Below, piece by piece: positions 49,988-58,932 of a stretch of DNA of 64,000 bases. The position numbers and the translations under genes are program-made. The DNA comes from Bacteroidales bacterium (lineage in GTDB: Bacteria > Bacteroidota > Bacteroidia > Bacteroidales > F082): the NCBI GenBank assembly GCA_016285355.1, contig JAEEQP010000005.1:52932-116931 (forward strand). Direction: 5' to 3'. Every line of letters begins with the position of its first letter. Position 1 is the first letter of the stretch. The notes under the pieces were generated by a model. It was not told the DNA's origin. It made no database searches and saw nothing but the letters and a program-made list of their open reading frames with translations.

Positions 49988-51178
49988 TCATTTCGAGAAC
50001 ATCACCTTCTCGCTGTTGAACATGCGGGTCAGTCCCCAGACGGCCACGCCGGTGTAAACCACATTGGCAGCCAAGGTGACGATGACAGGCATCCACTTCA
50101 GCTCGTGGGCGAACACAGAGGTCATTACCTGGACAGCGTTGTAGAACGGAATCAGGTAGGCGGTCAGACTTTCAGGCGTACTGCTCTGAAACATAGGCGT
50201 CAAACCACAGAGCATCACCACCAACATGAAAGGCGTAATCATGGTGCCAGCGTTCTTGACATCTTTGGCTAACGCCGACAGCAAGCTGACAGCCGAGGCC
50301 ATGATGAGCACCGTGGCCAAGATGATAAGCAGGATGGCCAAATAGTCATTGAAAGTGTAGTTCAGCTTCATACCTGCTTCATCGACCTGAATCATCTTCG
50401 GCAACGACAGGGCAATGCCGATGAAACTCGAGATACCGCTCATCAACGCCATGCCGCTGAGCGACACCACCTTGCCTAAGGCCAACTCATTCCTTCGCAA
50501 AGGAGTTACCAACAAGGTGGCAATGGTGCCACGCTCTTTCTCTCCGGCTATGGAGCTGGGGGCGATGGCCATCACACCGCTGAAAAGCATCATCAAGATA
50601 AGCATGGGGATAAGCTTGGAGAGAATGCTGCCCAACACATCATCTTGCTTGGCCATGTCGAAACGAGCCTCCTCCAAGTTGTCAACACGGTTAATATCGA
50701 AACGATTACTCAACTGGTTTTCGTAAGCAGAAAGGGAAGCCTCCAAGATATGATACACGCGCGCGGAAGCATTGTTGGCCGAGTTGTAGTAGATTTCCAC
50801 ATTGGGTGCCGCCACGCCGCTTTGCGGGTCGTAGGTAGCCACCGTCTCGTCAAATGCTTCAGGAAAACGCACCAGCACCACATTGAGGTTCTTGTCTTCC
50901 AGTTTGTCAATATCCGCTTGTGAAACAGGTTGTTGCGATGTCACTATAGCGGGAATGCCATCTATTATCGGTGCCACACTGTTCGGCAGATTCTCCACGC
51001 ATACCGTTACCAGTTCATTGGCTCCTTCAGTCACCATCTTTTTCATGCCCATGCCCATAAAGCTGTAGATGATGTAAATGAGCAAACCTGGCAGTAGGAC
51101 CGCCGTGAACAGCATCTGGCGGTCGCCAAAGAAGCGGGCAAACTCCTTCTTGATGATGGTCAATGTGTTGCTTTTCAT
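49988..51178 (-). CDS. ABC transporter permease, NatB-like
   Basis: A 396-residue ABC-2 permease of the NatB/YhaP layout: one N-terminal transmembrane helix (LLPGLLIYIIYSFMGMG), an extracytoplasmic domain of about 150 residues, then five or six helices from about residue 185. The segment VMAIAPSSIAGEKERGTIATLLVTPLRRNELALGK is the cytoplasmic coupling helix seen in this family. Bacillus NatAB exports sodium; relatives export lipids or peptides. Its start overlaps the natA stop by 4 bp. Confidence 0.88.
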   Translation of the reverse strand: MKSNTLTIIKKEFARFFGDRQMLFTAVLLPGLLIYIIYSFMGMGMKKMVTEGANELVTVCVENLPNSVAPIIDGIPAIVTSQQPVSQADIDKLEDKNLNVVLVRFPEAFDETVATYDPQSGVAAPNVEIYYNSANNASARVYHILEASLSAYENQLSNRFDINRVDNLEEARFDMAKQDDVLGSILSKLIPMLILMMLFSGVMAIAPSSIAGEKERGTIATLLVTPLRRNELALGKVVSLSGMALMSGISSFIGIALSLPKMIQVDEAGMKLNYTFNDYLAILLIILATVLIMASAVSLLSALAKDVKNAGTMITPFMLVVMLCGLTPMFQSSTPESLTAYLIPFYNAVQVMTSVFAHELKWMPVIVTLAANVVYTGVAVWGLTRMFNSEKVMFSK

Positions 51179-51951
51179 TCCTCACCTCCTTTCACTTCTT
51201 TGTACATCTCGAAGAAACGGTCTTCCATCGTCATGCCATTACATACCTCAGAAAGAGTGCCGCAGGCCGTCATGCGACCATCGATGATGACACCCACGCG
51301 GTCGCAGAGTTTTTCAACCAAACTGAAGATGTGGGTGGAAAGGATGATGGTCTTGCCTTGTTCGCGCAATTCCTGAAGATAGTCGGTCACTGTGCGGGCA
51401 GTCAACACGTCCAAACCGTTGGTCGGTTCGTCAAAGATGATGAAGTCGGGGTCATGCACCAACGAGATGACCAAAGAAGCCTTCTGTTTCATGCCTGTGG
51501 AAAGATTGGCCACCTTCACCTCAGCGAACTTGTTGATGCCGAAACGCTCAAATAGTTTGGCCTTGCGTTGGGCTATCATTTCCGGTGCGATGCCGTAAAG
51601 ATGCGAGAAAAAGTCAAACAGGTAATTCGGGGTAAAGAAGTCTTCCAATTTCAGTTCCGAAGTCAGGAAACCGATTTTGGCACGCACCTGTTCCGGCTGG
51701 CTCACGATAGAGCAATCTTCGATGAAAGCGTCGCCTTTGTCTGGGGCAATCAAGGTGGCCAACATGCGCAAGGTCGTAGTCTTGCCAGCTCCGTTGGGAC
51801 CGAGCAGACCGAAAATCTCACCCTTGTTGGCGGTAAACGAAAGGTTATCGACCGCCACAATCTCCTTGCGGTCAGTCCTTTCAATCTGCTGTTGTTTGCG
51901 CGTAAGTCGGAAGGTCTTGCTCAGACCCTCAACGCGAAGAATTTCGTTCAT
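51175..51951 (-). CDS. ABC transporter ATPase, NatA-like
   Basis: A 258-residue ABC ATPase: Walker A GLLGPNGAGKTT (about residues 49-60), signature LSTGMKQK, Walker B FIIFDEPTNGLD and the switch His in LSTHIF. It pairs with the permease that overlaps it. The gene follows the M16 peptidase gene by 5 bp. An export role is likely from the family. A link between the peptidase and the exporter (for example removal of a processed peptide) is possible but unproven. Confidence 0.92.
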   Translation of the reverse strand: MNEILRVEGLSKTFRLTRKQQQIERTDRKEIVAVDNLSFTANKGEIFGLLGPNGAGKTTTLRMLATLIAPDKGDAFIEDCSIVSQPEQVRAKIGFLTSELKLEDFFTPNYLFDFFSHLYGIAPEMIAQRKAKLFERFGINKFAEVKVANLSTGMKQKASLVISLVHDPDFIIFDEPTNGLDVLTARTVTDYLQELREQGKTIILSTHIFSLVEKLCDRVGVIIDGRMTACGTLSEVCNGMTMEDRFFEMYKEVKGGEE

Positions 51952-51956
51952 AAGAC

Positions 51957-54824
51957 TTATTCCTTGATGATTTGCTTGTATTTCAGCTTAGTAACTTCGC
52001 CAAACTTACCGAGTTCCTTCTTGTCGATTTGTTTCTCGTTGCCCGACATCATGATGACCACAGGACGGCCTTTAATCATACGGTTGTAGAAACTCTGCAC
52101 GTCCTCAAACGTGGTGTTGCGGATGATTTCGGTCACCTCGCCACGCGGATCGTGGTCGTAGCCTTGTTTCATCCAGTTCTGCACCGATGCAGGCATGTTC
52201 CTGAAACCGACATAATCGCTGGCACGAGCTTTCAACAAGGCTTCCTTCGAGGCATTGAACTTCTCCATGCGCACCGGCATGTTGACAATCAAGTCCTTGA
52301 AGGCGGTCATGCCGTCCAAGGTCTTGTCGGATTGTGTGCCCAAGAAGCCGTAGAGGTTGCCAGGCTTACGCTGCAGATAGTCGTAAGTATAATAGCTGTA
52401 GGCCGTATAACCCAACGAGCGGAACTCACGGATTTCCTGGAACACGATGGAATACATGTCGGTGCCGAAATACTTGCTGAACACCGACGACAAAGCCTCG
52501 TCCTGCTTGCTCAGTTTCTCGCCCGGCACGTGGAAATAGATGTTGCTCTGGCGGAACTTCTTGTTGGAGGCAATGAAAACCTGTGGCTCGGTGAACTTCC
52601 TCTCAACATACACTTTCTCATGTCCCTTTTGGGCATTCGAGCGCACCAATTGGTTCTCTTTCAGCATATTCGCCACCACCTTCGGATCGGTATTGCCGCT
52701 ATACAGCACATAACCATCGTATTTCAAAGCTTCGGTGACTTCGGCCAGCAGTTCTTCTCCTTTCTTTTTCTTCCACTGTTTCAAAGGCGTATGGTTCAGA
52801 TAAACAGATTGGTCGCCATACAAGGCATAAGCACGGACGGCACGCGCCCAAGTGGAAGCATCGTCACGACCCACTTTGAACTCGCTTTCTTCGTTCTCCA
52901 CCAAAGTCTCGATGTACTTTTCATCGTTTGAAGGATGATACAACTTCTGGTTGCACAGAGCCATGACATCGTTCAAATCCTTCTCGAAGCCAGTCATACG
53001 CACAGTCAGGTTGTTGTCGTTGCAGAAAATGCTGATTTCTGCTCCTATCTTCTGCAAAGCGAGTGCAAACTCCTCAAATGTCTGGGTTTCGGTGCCTTGC
53101 AAACCGAGATATTGCACCGCACGGCTCAAGTCGGGGTCATGGGCTGTACCATAGTTGAACTTCACCTGAAGGTTAAAGAGCTCGTTGCGCGGGTTGGAGG
53201 AAGAGTAAAGTTTGAAACCATCGTTTACCTCCGTAATCTTCACATCCTCACCGAATTTGATAACCTGTGGTTCCACTTCTGGCACTTCTTGCGCCTCGAT
53301 GGCCTTGGCGAAATCCGATTTGGCCTCGGTATTCTTGGCCTCAATGGGTTTCCAATTGGGCTTATCAACCTTATCTTTAGCAGGGAAGCCCATCTTGGAG
53401 CGCACATCCAAATAGTTGTCGCCGAAATACTTGTTGGCGATGGCCACCACCTCATCTTTCGTAATGGTTTCAAGGCGTTTCGTTTCAGCCAGATAATCCT
53501 CGTAGGTCATGCCTCTCATTTCCAGTTCAAGGAAAAGACTGGCAAGGCTATTAAAACTTTCCATGTCATAAATCCTGTCCGTCAAGGTGCTCAGACGCAT
53601 GGCCTCAAAAAGGTCATCGCTGAAATCACCTTTTTTCAAGCGGTCAAGACAACCGAAAATCAAGGCTTCAGCATCCTCATGCGATTGACCTAACAGTTTC
53701 GGGACATAAATCATCACATTGCCACCATAATCCTCCAACGAAAGCGGCAACAATATGGCAGCCATAATCTTGTTCTCAAGCATGAGTTTGTCGGTAAGAC
53801 CTGTCTCACCGTTGCTGAAAATGCTGCAAGCCAAACTCAAAGGCAGGTAATCGGGGTCAGAGATTTTTACACCAGGGAATATCAACGCTCCCATTTTGAC
53901 AGGTGTCATCTTCACTTCCTTCACTGTTGGGCCATTGAACTTGGGCAAGTTGTAGGTCGGTTCCTTGGGCAGTTCACCACGACGCCATGTGCCAAACTTC
54001 TCGGCTACCATAGGCTCAACCTCGTTGATGTCGAAATCGCCGACAAGAATAAGGGTCATGTTGTTGGCTACATAGTAGGTGTTGTAGAACTCGCGCATCT
54101 TGCTGGTCTGCGGGTTTTTCAGATGCTCGGTATAGCCAATGACTGGACGACCGTAGGGATGCTCACCAAAAGCTTCCTTGAAAAGATACTCTTGGAAGGC
54201 AGTGATGGGGCTATCTCCATACATGTTTTTCTCTTCATAAACGGTCTCCAACTCCGACTGGAACAGGCGGAACACAGGGTTACGAAAGCGCTCCACGTAC
54301 ACATCCATCCACTTCGAAAGCTGATTCGACGGAAAAGTGTTGTAATACATGGTCTGGTCGTATGCCGTACCTGCATTCAAGCCTTTGCCCCCCATCTGCG
54401 TGAGGATAACATCCACTTCATTCGGAATGGCATATTCTGCCGATTTCTGTGACAAAGCATTGATTTTCTGTTGAATGACTTGCCTTTCGGCGACATCGGT
54501 CGTTTCATGCAAACGGTCATACATCAAGTCGATGCTGTCGAGGAAAACTTTTTCGGCTTCCCAGTTGGTCGTGCCGATTTTGTCCGTCCCCTTGAACATG
54601 ATATGCTCAAAGTAATGTGCCATACCTGTGGCTTCCACAGGGTCGTTCTTGCTGCCCGCGTGGACATAAACAGCACCGTAAATCTCTGGTTGTGAATGCT
54701 CCTCGCACATCACCACCTTCAGACCGTTATCCAAATGGATAGTTTTGGTCTTTAAGTCGCCGGTTTGGGCAAAAAGGCCTATTCCCGCAAAAAGCAGCAG
54801 GAAAAAAATGAATGTTTTTCTCAT
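51957..54824 (-). CDS. M16-family zinc metallopeptidase, secreted
   Basis: A 955-residue pitrilysin-type peptidase with a signal peptide (MRKTFIFFLLLFAGIGLFAQ). The first half has the inverted zinc motif HYFEH (HxxEH) about residue 70 and the downstream Glu in ELETVYEEKNMY; the second half is the inactive partner domain, so both lobes of the clamshell are on one chain. These peptidases cut peptides in the periplasm. The ATG at 54824 is used, not the TTG at 54833. It sits 28 bp after dsbD in the same operon. Confidence 0.92.
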   Translation of the reverse strand: MRKTFIFFLLLFAGIGLFAQTGDLKTKTIHLDNGLKVVMCEEHSQPEIYGAVYVHAGSKNDPVEATGMAHYFEHIMFKGTDKIGTTNWEAEKVFLDSIDLMYDRLHETTDVAERQVIQQKINALSQKSAEYAIPNEVDVILTQMGGKGLNAGTAYDQTMYYNTFPSNQLSKWMDVYVERFRNPVFRLFQSELETVYEEKNMYGDSPITAFQEYLFKEAFGEHPYGRPVIGYTEHLKNPQTSKMREFYNTYYVANNMTLILVGDFDINEVEPMVAEKFGTWRRGELPKEPTYNLPKFNGPTVKEVKMTPVKMGALIFPGVKISDPDYLPLSLACSIFSNGETGLTDKLMLENKIMAAILLPLSLEDYGGNVMIYVPKLLGQSHEDAEALIFGCLDRLKKGDFSDDLFEAMRLSTLTDRIYDMESFNSLASLFLELEMRGMTYEDYLAETKRLETITKDEVVAIANKYFGDNYLDVRSKMGFPAKDKVDKPNWKPIEAKNTEAKSDFAKAIEAQEVPEVEPQVIKFGEDVKITEVNDGFKLYSSSNPRNELFNLQVKFNYGTAHDPDLSRAVQYLGLQGTETQTFEEFALALQKIGAEISIFCNDNNLTVRMTGFEKDLNDVMALCNQKLYHPSNDEKYIETLVENEESEFKVGRDDASTWARAVRAYALYGDQSVYLNHTPLKQWKKKKGEELLAEVTEALKYDGYVLYSGNTDPKVVANMLKENQLVRSNAQKGHEKVYVERKFTEPQVFIASNKKFRQSNIYFHVPGEKLSKQDEALSSVFSKYFGTDMYSIVFQEIREFRSLGYTAYSYYTYDYLQRKPGNLYGFLGTQSDKTLDGMTAFKDLIVNMPVRMEKFNASKEALLKARASDYVGFRNMPASVQNWMKQGYDHDPRGEVTEIIRNTTFEDVQSFYNRMIKGRPVVIMMSGNEKQIDKKELGKFGEVTKLKYKQIIKE

Positions 54825-54852
54825 GTTAGCCAACTTTATTCAGTTTGAAAAA

Positions 54853-56949
54853 TCATTTCTGATACTTTTCAGGGATATACTTCCTACCGTTCTTGTAGTT
54901 GTCGAGGCCCTTCTTCAGGAAAGTGAGGAAAGCGGCCTTGTCCTTGCTGTAGGAACGCGGAATCATCAGCATGTCGCCGTCGTTGTCAAGCAGCACATAG
55001 TAAGGCTGTGCGTTGGCGCCAAAACGAGTCTCTTGGAAGTCAATGTTCTTGGAACCGATTGTCTTCTTGACCTTGCCGTTCTTCGTCGACACCGACCAAT
55101 CCTCTTCGGGCATTTGGGTCTTGTCGTCAACGTAGAGAGCAACCACTACATATTCGTCGCGCAACATCTTCAGCACTTCAGGGTCGCTCCAGACGCTGTT
55201 TTCCATCTCACGGCAGTTGTTGCAGCCGTGACCTGTGAAGTCAACGAAGACAGGCTTGTCTTGGGCGCGGGCGCAACTCAAAGCTTGCTCGTAGTCGAAG
55301 TAACCGCTCAAATCATGAGGCAGTTCGAGGACATCGCCATACTTCGGTTCCTCACAAATCTGTGGCTTCATTTGCGACTCCACATATTTAATGGTCCTAT
55401 CCAAGTTGAAATCGAGGGTTTGTTGAGGCGGCAGATAGCCGGAGAGGGCCTTCAACGGTGCACCCCACATGCCAGGAATCATATAGATAACGAAGGTGAA
55501 GTCAATAATAATCAGCACCAAACGGAACACACCCAGCTCCTTCACTTCCTTCTCGCCCTTGAAACGGATTTTGCCCAAGAGGTAGAAGCCCAACAAGGTG
55601 AAACACACAATCCAGATGCCGAGGTAAACCTCGCGGTCAAGCAATCCCCAACCATAGGCTTGGTCGGCAGTCATCAAGAACTTGAAACCGAGGGCGACTT
55701 CGACGAAGCCCAACACGACCTTCACCGAATTCATCCAGCCACCACTCTTCGGCAGTTTTTGCAGCATATTCGGGAACATGGCGAAGATGGCAAACGGCAA
55801 CGCAAAGGCAATGGAGAAGGCCAACATGCAAATGATTGGCGTCCAGATGGCACCTTGCGTGGATTGAATCAACACTGTGCCAACGATGGGACCTGTGCAT
55901 GAGAACGACACCAACACCAAAGTCAAGGCCATAAAGAAGATACCGCCGAGGTTCTTAGTGCTCTGCTTGCTGTCGCTCTTGTTCAGCATATTGCTGCCCA
56001 AAGTGATTTCAAACGCGCCAAAGAACGAAGCCGCGAAGACCATGAACACGAGGAAGAAAATCAGGTTGGGAATCCAGTTGGTAGCCAACCAGTTGAAGAT
56101 ACCTGCCGTCACACTCTCACCACCGATGAAATAGGTAATCAGAATGAGGATAGCGATGGGCAAAGTGTACAACAACACGATGAAAACGAAATACATGAAC
56201 GCCTTGAAACGACCTTCCTTTTTGCTTTCACCCTCGCCGTGCATGAAGAACGACACCGTCATCGGCACCATCGGGAACACGCAAGGCGTGAGCAAAGCCG
56301 CGAGACCCCAAAGGATGGCCGACAAAATCATGCCCCAAAGACTGGTGTCAGTACTTTCGGCACCCTCTGAGGTGAAATAATCGTAATCGTCACCTGCGGT
56401 CTGTACAACTTGACGGTTTTCGGTAGCTGGAGCGACATCCTTCCCATCGCCTTCAGTAGCTGCTGAAGTTGCGACCACTGAACCGTCAGCACCCGCGACA
56501 TTGACCTCAAAATCAGCCGAAACAGGCACACAGCCACCATCCTTGCAGGCTTGTCCCATGATAGTCCCTACCACCATGAAAGCGTTGTCTGTCAGCTTCT
56601 TCAAACGCTGCGCATAAACGGCGGTTCCTTTAAATTGAACATACTCGACCTCAAAAATGTCATCGTAAAACTTCTCGCCTTCGGTGACATCTCTTGCCTC
56701 ACCCACCACTTCAAAATCGTTGGAGGGTTCAAACTCGAACTCCGTAGGCTTAGGCCCCAAATCGGGCATCTTTGTGGAATAGATATGGTACGACGGATCA
56801 ACCGTGGCCGTAGCAACCAAATCAAATTCCGTTTCATTGACCTCCTGAATGGAGAAGGCCCATTTCACAGGATCAACAATCTGAGCCTGCATCTTCATAG
56901 GTACGATGGCGACAAAGGCCATCAGCAGAATAAGGAAAAGTTTTTTCAT
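54853..56949 (-). CDS. dsbD: thiol:disulfide interchange protein
   Basis: A 698-residue three-domain DsbD: signal peptide; N-terminal periplasmic immunoglobulin-like domain with its Cys pair in GQACKDGGCVP (about residues 133-143); eight-helix membrane domain with Cys in LTPCVFPMVPM and in SFSCTGPIVG; and a C-terminal thioredoxin domain with GCNNC. It carries electrons from cytoplasmic thioredoxin to periplasmic partners. It is the first gene of the operon with the peptidase and the exporter. The IS element was inserted upstream of its promoter without breaking it. Confidence 0.93.
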   Translation of the reverse strand: MKKLFLILLMAFVAIVPMKMQAQIVDPVKWAFSIQEVNETEFDLVATATVDPSYHIYSTKMPDLGPKPTEFEFEPSNDFEVVGEARDVTEGEKFYDDIFEVEYVQFKGTAVYAQRLKKLTDNAFMVVGTIMGQACKDGGCVPVSADFEVNVAGADGSVVATSAATEGDGKDVAPATENRQVVQTAGDDYDYFTSEGAESTDTSLWGMILSAILWGLAALLTPCVFPMVPMTVSFFMHGEGESKKEGRFKAFMYFVFIVLLYTLPIAILILITYFIGGESVTAGIFNWLATNWIPNLIFFLVFMVFAASFFGAFEITLGSNMLNKSDSKQSTKNLGGIFFMALTLVLVSFSCTGPIVGTVLIQSTQGAIWTPIICMLAFSIAFALPFAIFAMFPNMLQKLPKSGGWMNSVKVVLGFVEVALGFKFLMTADQAYGWGLLDREVYLGIWIVCFTLLGFYLLGKIRFKGEKEVKELGVFRLVLIIIDFTFVIYMIPGMWGAPLKALSGYLPPQQTLDFNLDRTIKYVESQMKPQICEEPKYGDVLELPHDLSGYFDYEQALSCARAQDKPVFVDFTGHGCNNCREMENSVWSDPEVLKMLRDEYVVVALYVDDKTQMPEEDWSVSTKNGKVKKTIGSKNIDFQETRFGANAQPYYVLLDNDGDMLMIPRSYSKDKAAFLTFLKKGLDNYKNGRKYIPEKYQK

Positions 56950-57008
56950 ATTACAATTATTTGATACTCTGATATTTAAGTATAAATCTCATATTTGAAG
57001 AATTTTTG

Positions 57009-57016
57009 CAAAGATA
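57009..57016 (-). promoter_or_regulatory. Bacteroidota -7 element of dsbD
   Basis: TATCTTTG on the minus strand, 59 bp before the dsbD ATG. The duplicated target sequence begins at the next bases upstream, so any -33 element is inside the left direct repeat and was kept in the insertion. Confidence 0.6.
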
Positions 57017-57017
57017 G

Positions 57018-57105
57018 AAAAAATAAACACGAATTACCAAAAATTCAACATGAATTGGAAAAAAATATTTCATGCTTAATTCGTGATAAATTGTTGATAA
57101 TTCAT
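57018..57105. repeat. left direct repeat flanking the IS (target duplication)
   Basis: 88 bp identical to 58842-58929 (89 bp if the terminal G shared with the IS end is counted). It contains an internal inverted repeat CACGAATTA/TAATTCGTG. Confidence 0.9.
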
Positions 57106-58841
57106 CCTGACTTCGACACTTTTTGAAGGGTTTTTTATAACTCATTGATTTTCAGAAGAAGTTTGCGTCACCCAGAATTTCTCTTCAAAAAGTGGCTTGA
57201 TAGTCTGCTGCCGCTTGGTTAGGAACAGGGTTTTTGTAAGGGTGCCTTCGGACATCTTGACGGTGATGGTCGGTATGGTTTTGGCTATGTTCAGCACCGT
57301 GTCGACGCTCATCTTTACGCTGTTCCTCTTCAGCAGCCTGTCGAGCTCGCGGTAGACCTTGAGCGCGACGAAGCAGATGCTGATGTGCGCCTTGATCCTG
57401 TCCCCGTTGAAGTGGAATATCGGGCGTATCTCAAGCTTGGACTTCGAGATCCTGAACGATTGCTCCACGTTGTATAGCTGGTGGTAGGCGTTGACAATCG
57501 CCGAGGGTGTCAGGGTAGCGTTGCTGATATAGCCCTTCAGGCCGTCCCACTTCGCGTCGGCGGCCACCATGCCGTCGTCAACTGTCACCGTGATCTTGTC
57601 GCCGCCGGTCACCTTCAGGAACCTGTTGTAGCCTCGCTGCGTGATCTTCGACTTGGTGACGGTACCTGTGGCGTACTTTTTCCTCAGCTTCGCCACGCCC
57701 TTCTCCCTGTTCCTCGCGTCCAACGCAGCCCTCTCCTCGGAATAGCTGACCAGAAGCCTCTTGTGCCTGTCCTTGTCCAGGACCAGCTCCCTGATTTCAT
57801 CCTGCCTCTTCTCCCGCGACAGGATCCATCCCTTTGTCTCCTCCGACATGTTCCTTATCCTCGCCCCGATGATGTACTTGTATCCCTTCTCCTCCAGGTC
57901 CGACACGTTGGAGTCGCTCATCATGCCGGAGTCGGCAACGACGACAAAGTCCTCCAGCTTGTACTTCTCGACGAAGTCCGTGACCACAGGGAGCATCGTG
58001 TGCCCCTCGTACTTCGACCCCTCGTGGATGGCGTAGGCCAGCGGGCAGCCGTCGCCGCTGACCAGCAGACCGAGGACAATCTGCGGGTTGGAGTGCTTCC
58101 CGTCCTTCGAGTAGCCCGGCTTGCGCAGCTTGTCGGGCTTGTCCGAGTCGAAGTACAGCGTGGTCACGTCGTAGAACAGCACGCCTATCTTCCCCTTGTA
58201 CACCTCCATCGTGTGGCGCACGCTGACGGCCTGTATCTCCTCGCGCCTCGTGTCGTTGAGGCTGTCGAGGTAGCGGTATACCCTGTGGAGGTCGTAGTCC
58301 TCGTCGAAGCACGACTTCAGGTACTCCACCGTCGCGCGCTTGCTCGACGGGAACGACAGCCGCGCTATCACCAGGCTGCGGAAGATGTCGTCGCCAACGG
58401 CGTGGAACCCAACCGCGTCGAACACCCTGTCCAGTATCCGCTTCGGCGCGTCGTGGTAGACGTTCTCGATGCGGGACAGGAAGTCCTCGGTCGCCTCCAA
58501 ATCGGCCTCAGCGGCACGCTCCCTGGCACTGTCAAAGTCCAGCTCGGGGAATCTCTTCTTCCCTTCTTCCTCAATGTAACGCTCGCCTTGTTCGGTCAGA
58601 CACGCTATCTCTTTCGGGTCCGAACTGGTGCCGATGCTTTTGACATACACCTGTTTCCCGTCCTTTTTCTCGACAACGACAATCGTCGTTGTACCCGACC
58701 TGTTCGTCTTCGATCTCAAATACATGGAGCAAAAATAATGATTTTTCGCCCCGCGTCACCCAAATAAGGTGACGCAAATTTTATAACAAACAGATTATTA
58801 ACACATTATAAAATATCCTTTTATAGACTGTCAAAGTCAGG
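57106..58841. mobile_element. IS1634-family insertion sequence, complete
   Basis: 1,736 bp with one transposase gene. The ends are imperfect inverted repeats of 13 bp, CCTGACTTCGACA at 57106-57118 and, read from the other end, CCTGACTTTGACA at 58841-58829 (12 of 13 match). It is flanked by an 88-bp direct repeat, much longer than ordinary IS duplications; very long and variable target duplications have been described for IS1634 of Mycoplasma. The element is visibly richer in GC than its neighbours, a sign of recent arrival. It lies between dsbD and tilS and interrupts no gene. Confidence 0.88.
57142..58725 (-). CDS. IS1634-family DDE transposase
   Basis: A 527-residue transposase of the IS4-superfamily DDE type. 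The catalytic Asp positions are in VLFYDVTTLYFDSD and DFVVVADSGMMSDSN, and the Glu lies in the Y-(2)-R-(3)-E-(6)-K-like segment LYNVEQSFRISKSKLEIRPIFH near residue 435. The N-terminal about 100 residues would bind the ends. The reading frame is complete and open from the ATG at 58725, so the element may still move. No second copy is in the window. Confidence 0.93.
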   Translation of the reverse strand: MYLRSKTNRSGTTTIVVVEKKDGKQVYVKSIGTSSDPKEIACLTEQGERYIEEEGKKRFPELDFDSARERAAEADLEATEDFLSRIENVYHDAPKRILDRVFDAVGFHAVGDDIFRSLVIARLSFPSSKRATVEYLKSCFDEDYDLHRVYRYLDSLNDTRREEIQAVSVRHTMEVYKGKIGVLFYDVTTLYFDSDKPDKLRKPGYSKDGKHSNPQIVLGLLVSGDGCPLAYAIHEGSKYEGHTMLPVVTDFVEKYKLEDFVVVADSGMMSDSNVSDLEEKGYKYIIGARIRNMSEETKGWILSREKRQDEIRELVLDKDRHKRLLVSYSEERAALDARNREKGVAKLRKKYATGTVTKSKITQRGYNRFLKVTGGDKITVTVDDGMVAADAKWDGLKGYISNATLTPSAIVNAYHQLYNVEQSFRISKSKLEIRPIFHFNGDRIKAHISICFVALKVYRELDRLLKRNSVKMSVDTVLNIAKTIPTITVKMSEGTLTKTLFLTKRQQTIKPLFEEKFWVTQTSSENQ

Positions 58842-58929
58842 AAAAAATAAACACGAATTACCAAAAATTCAACATGAATTGGAAAAAAATATTTCATGCT
58901 TAATTCGTGATAAATTGTTGATAATTCAT
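58842..58929. repeat. right direct repeat flanking the IS (target duplication)
   Basis: Identical copy of 57018-57105. It ends 3 bp before the tilS stop codon, so the original target was the short dsbD-tilS intergenic stretch. Confidence 0.9.
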
Positions 58930-58932
58930 GTT

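Noticed and set aside
57481..58767. 428-codon plus-strand frame over the transposase
   Set aside because: Antisense frame of a GC-rich gene; the minus strand has the full DDE motifs and the IS ends fit that gene.
57017..58930. IS insertion disrupting dsbD or tilS
   Set aside because: Both reading frames are complete; the insertion is in the short gap between them, after the tilS stop and upstream of the dsbD promoter.
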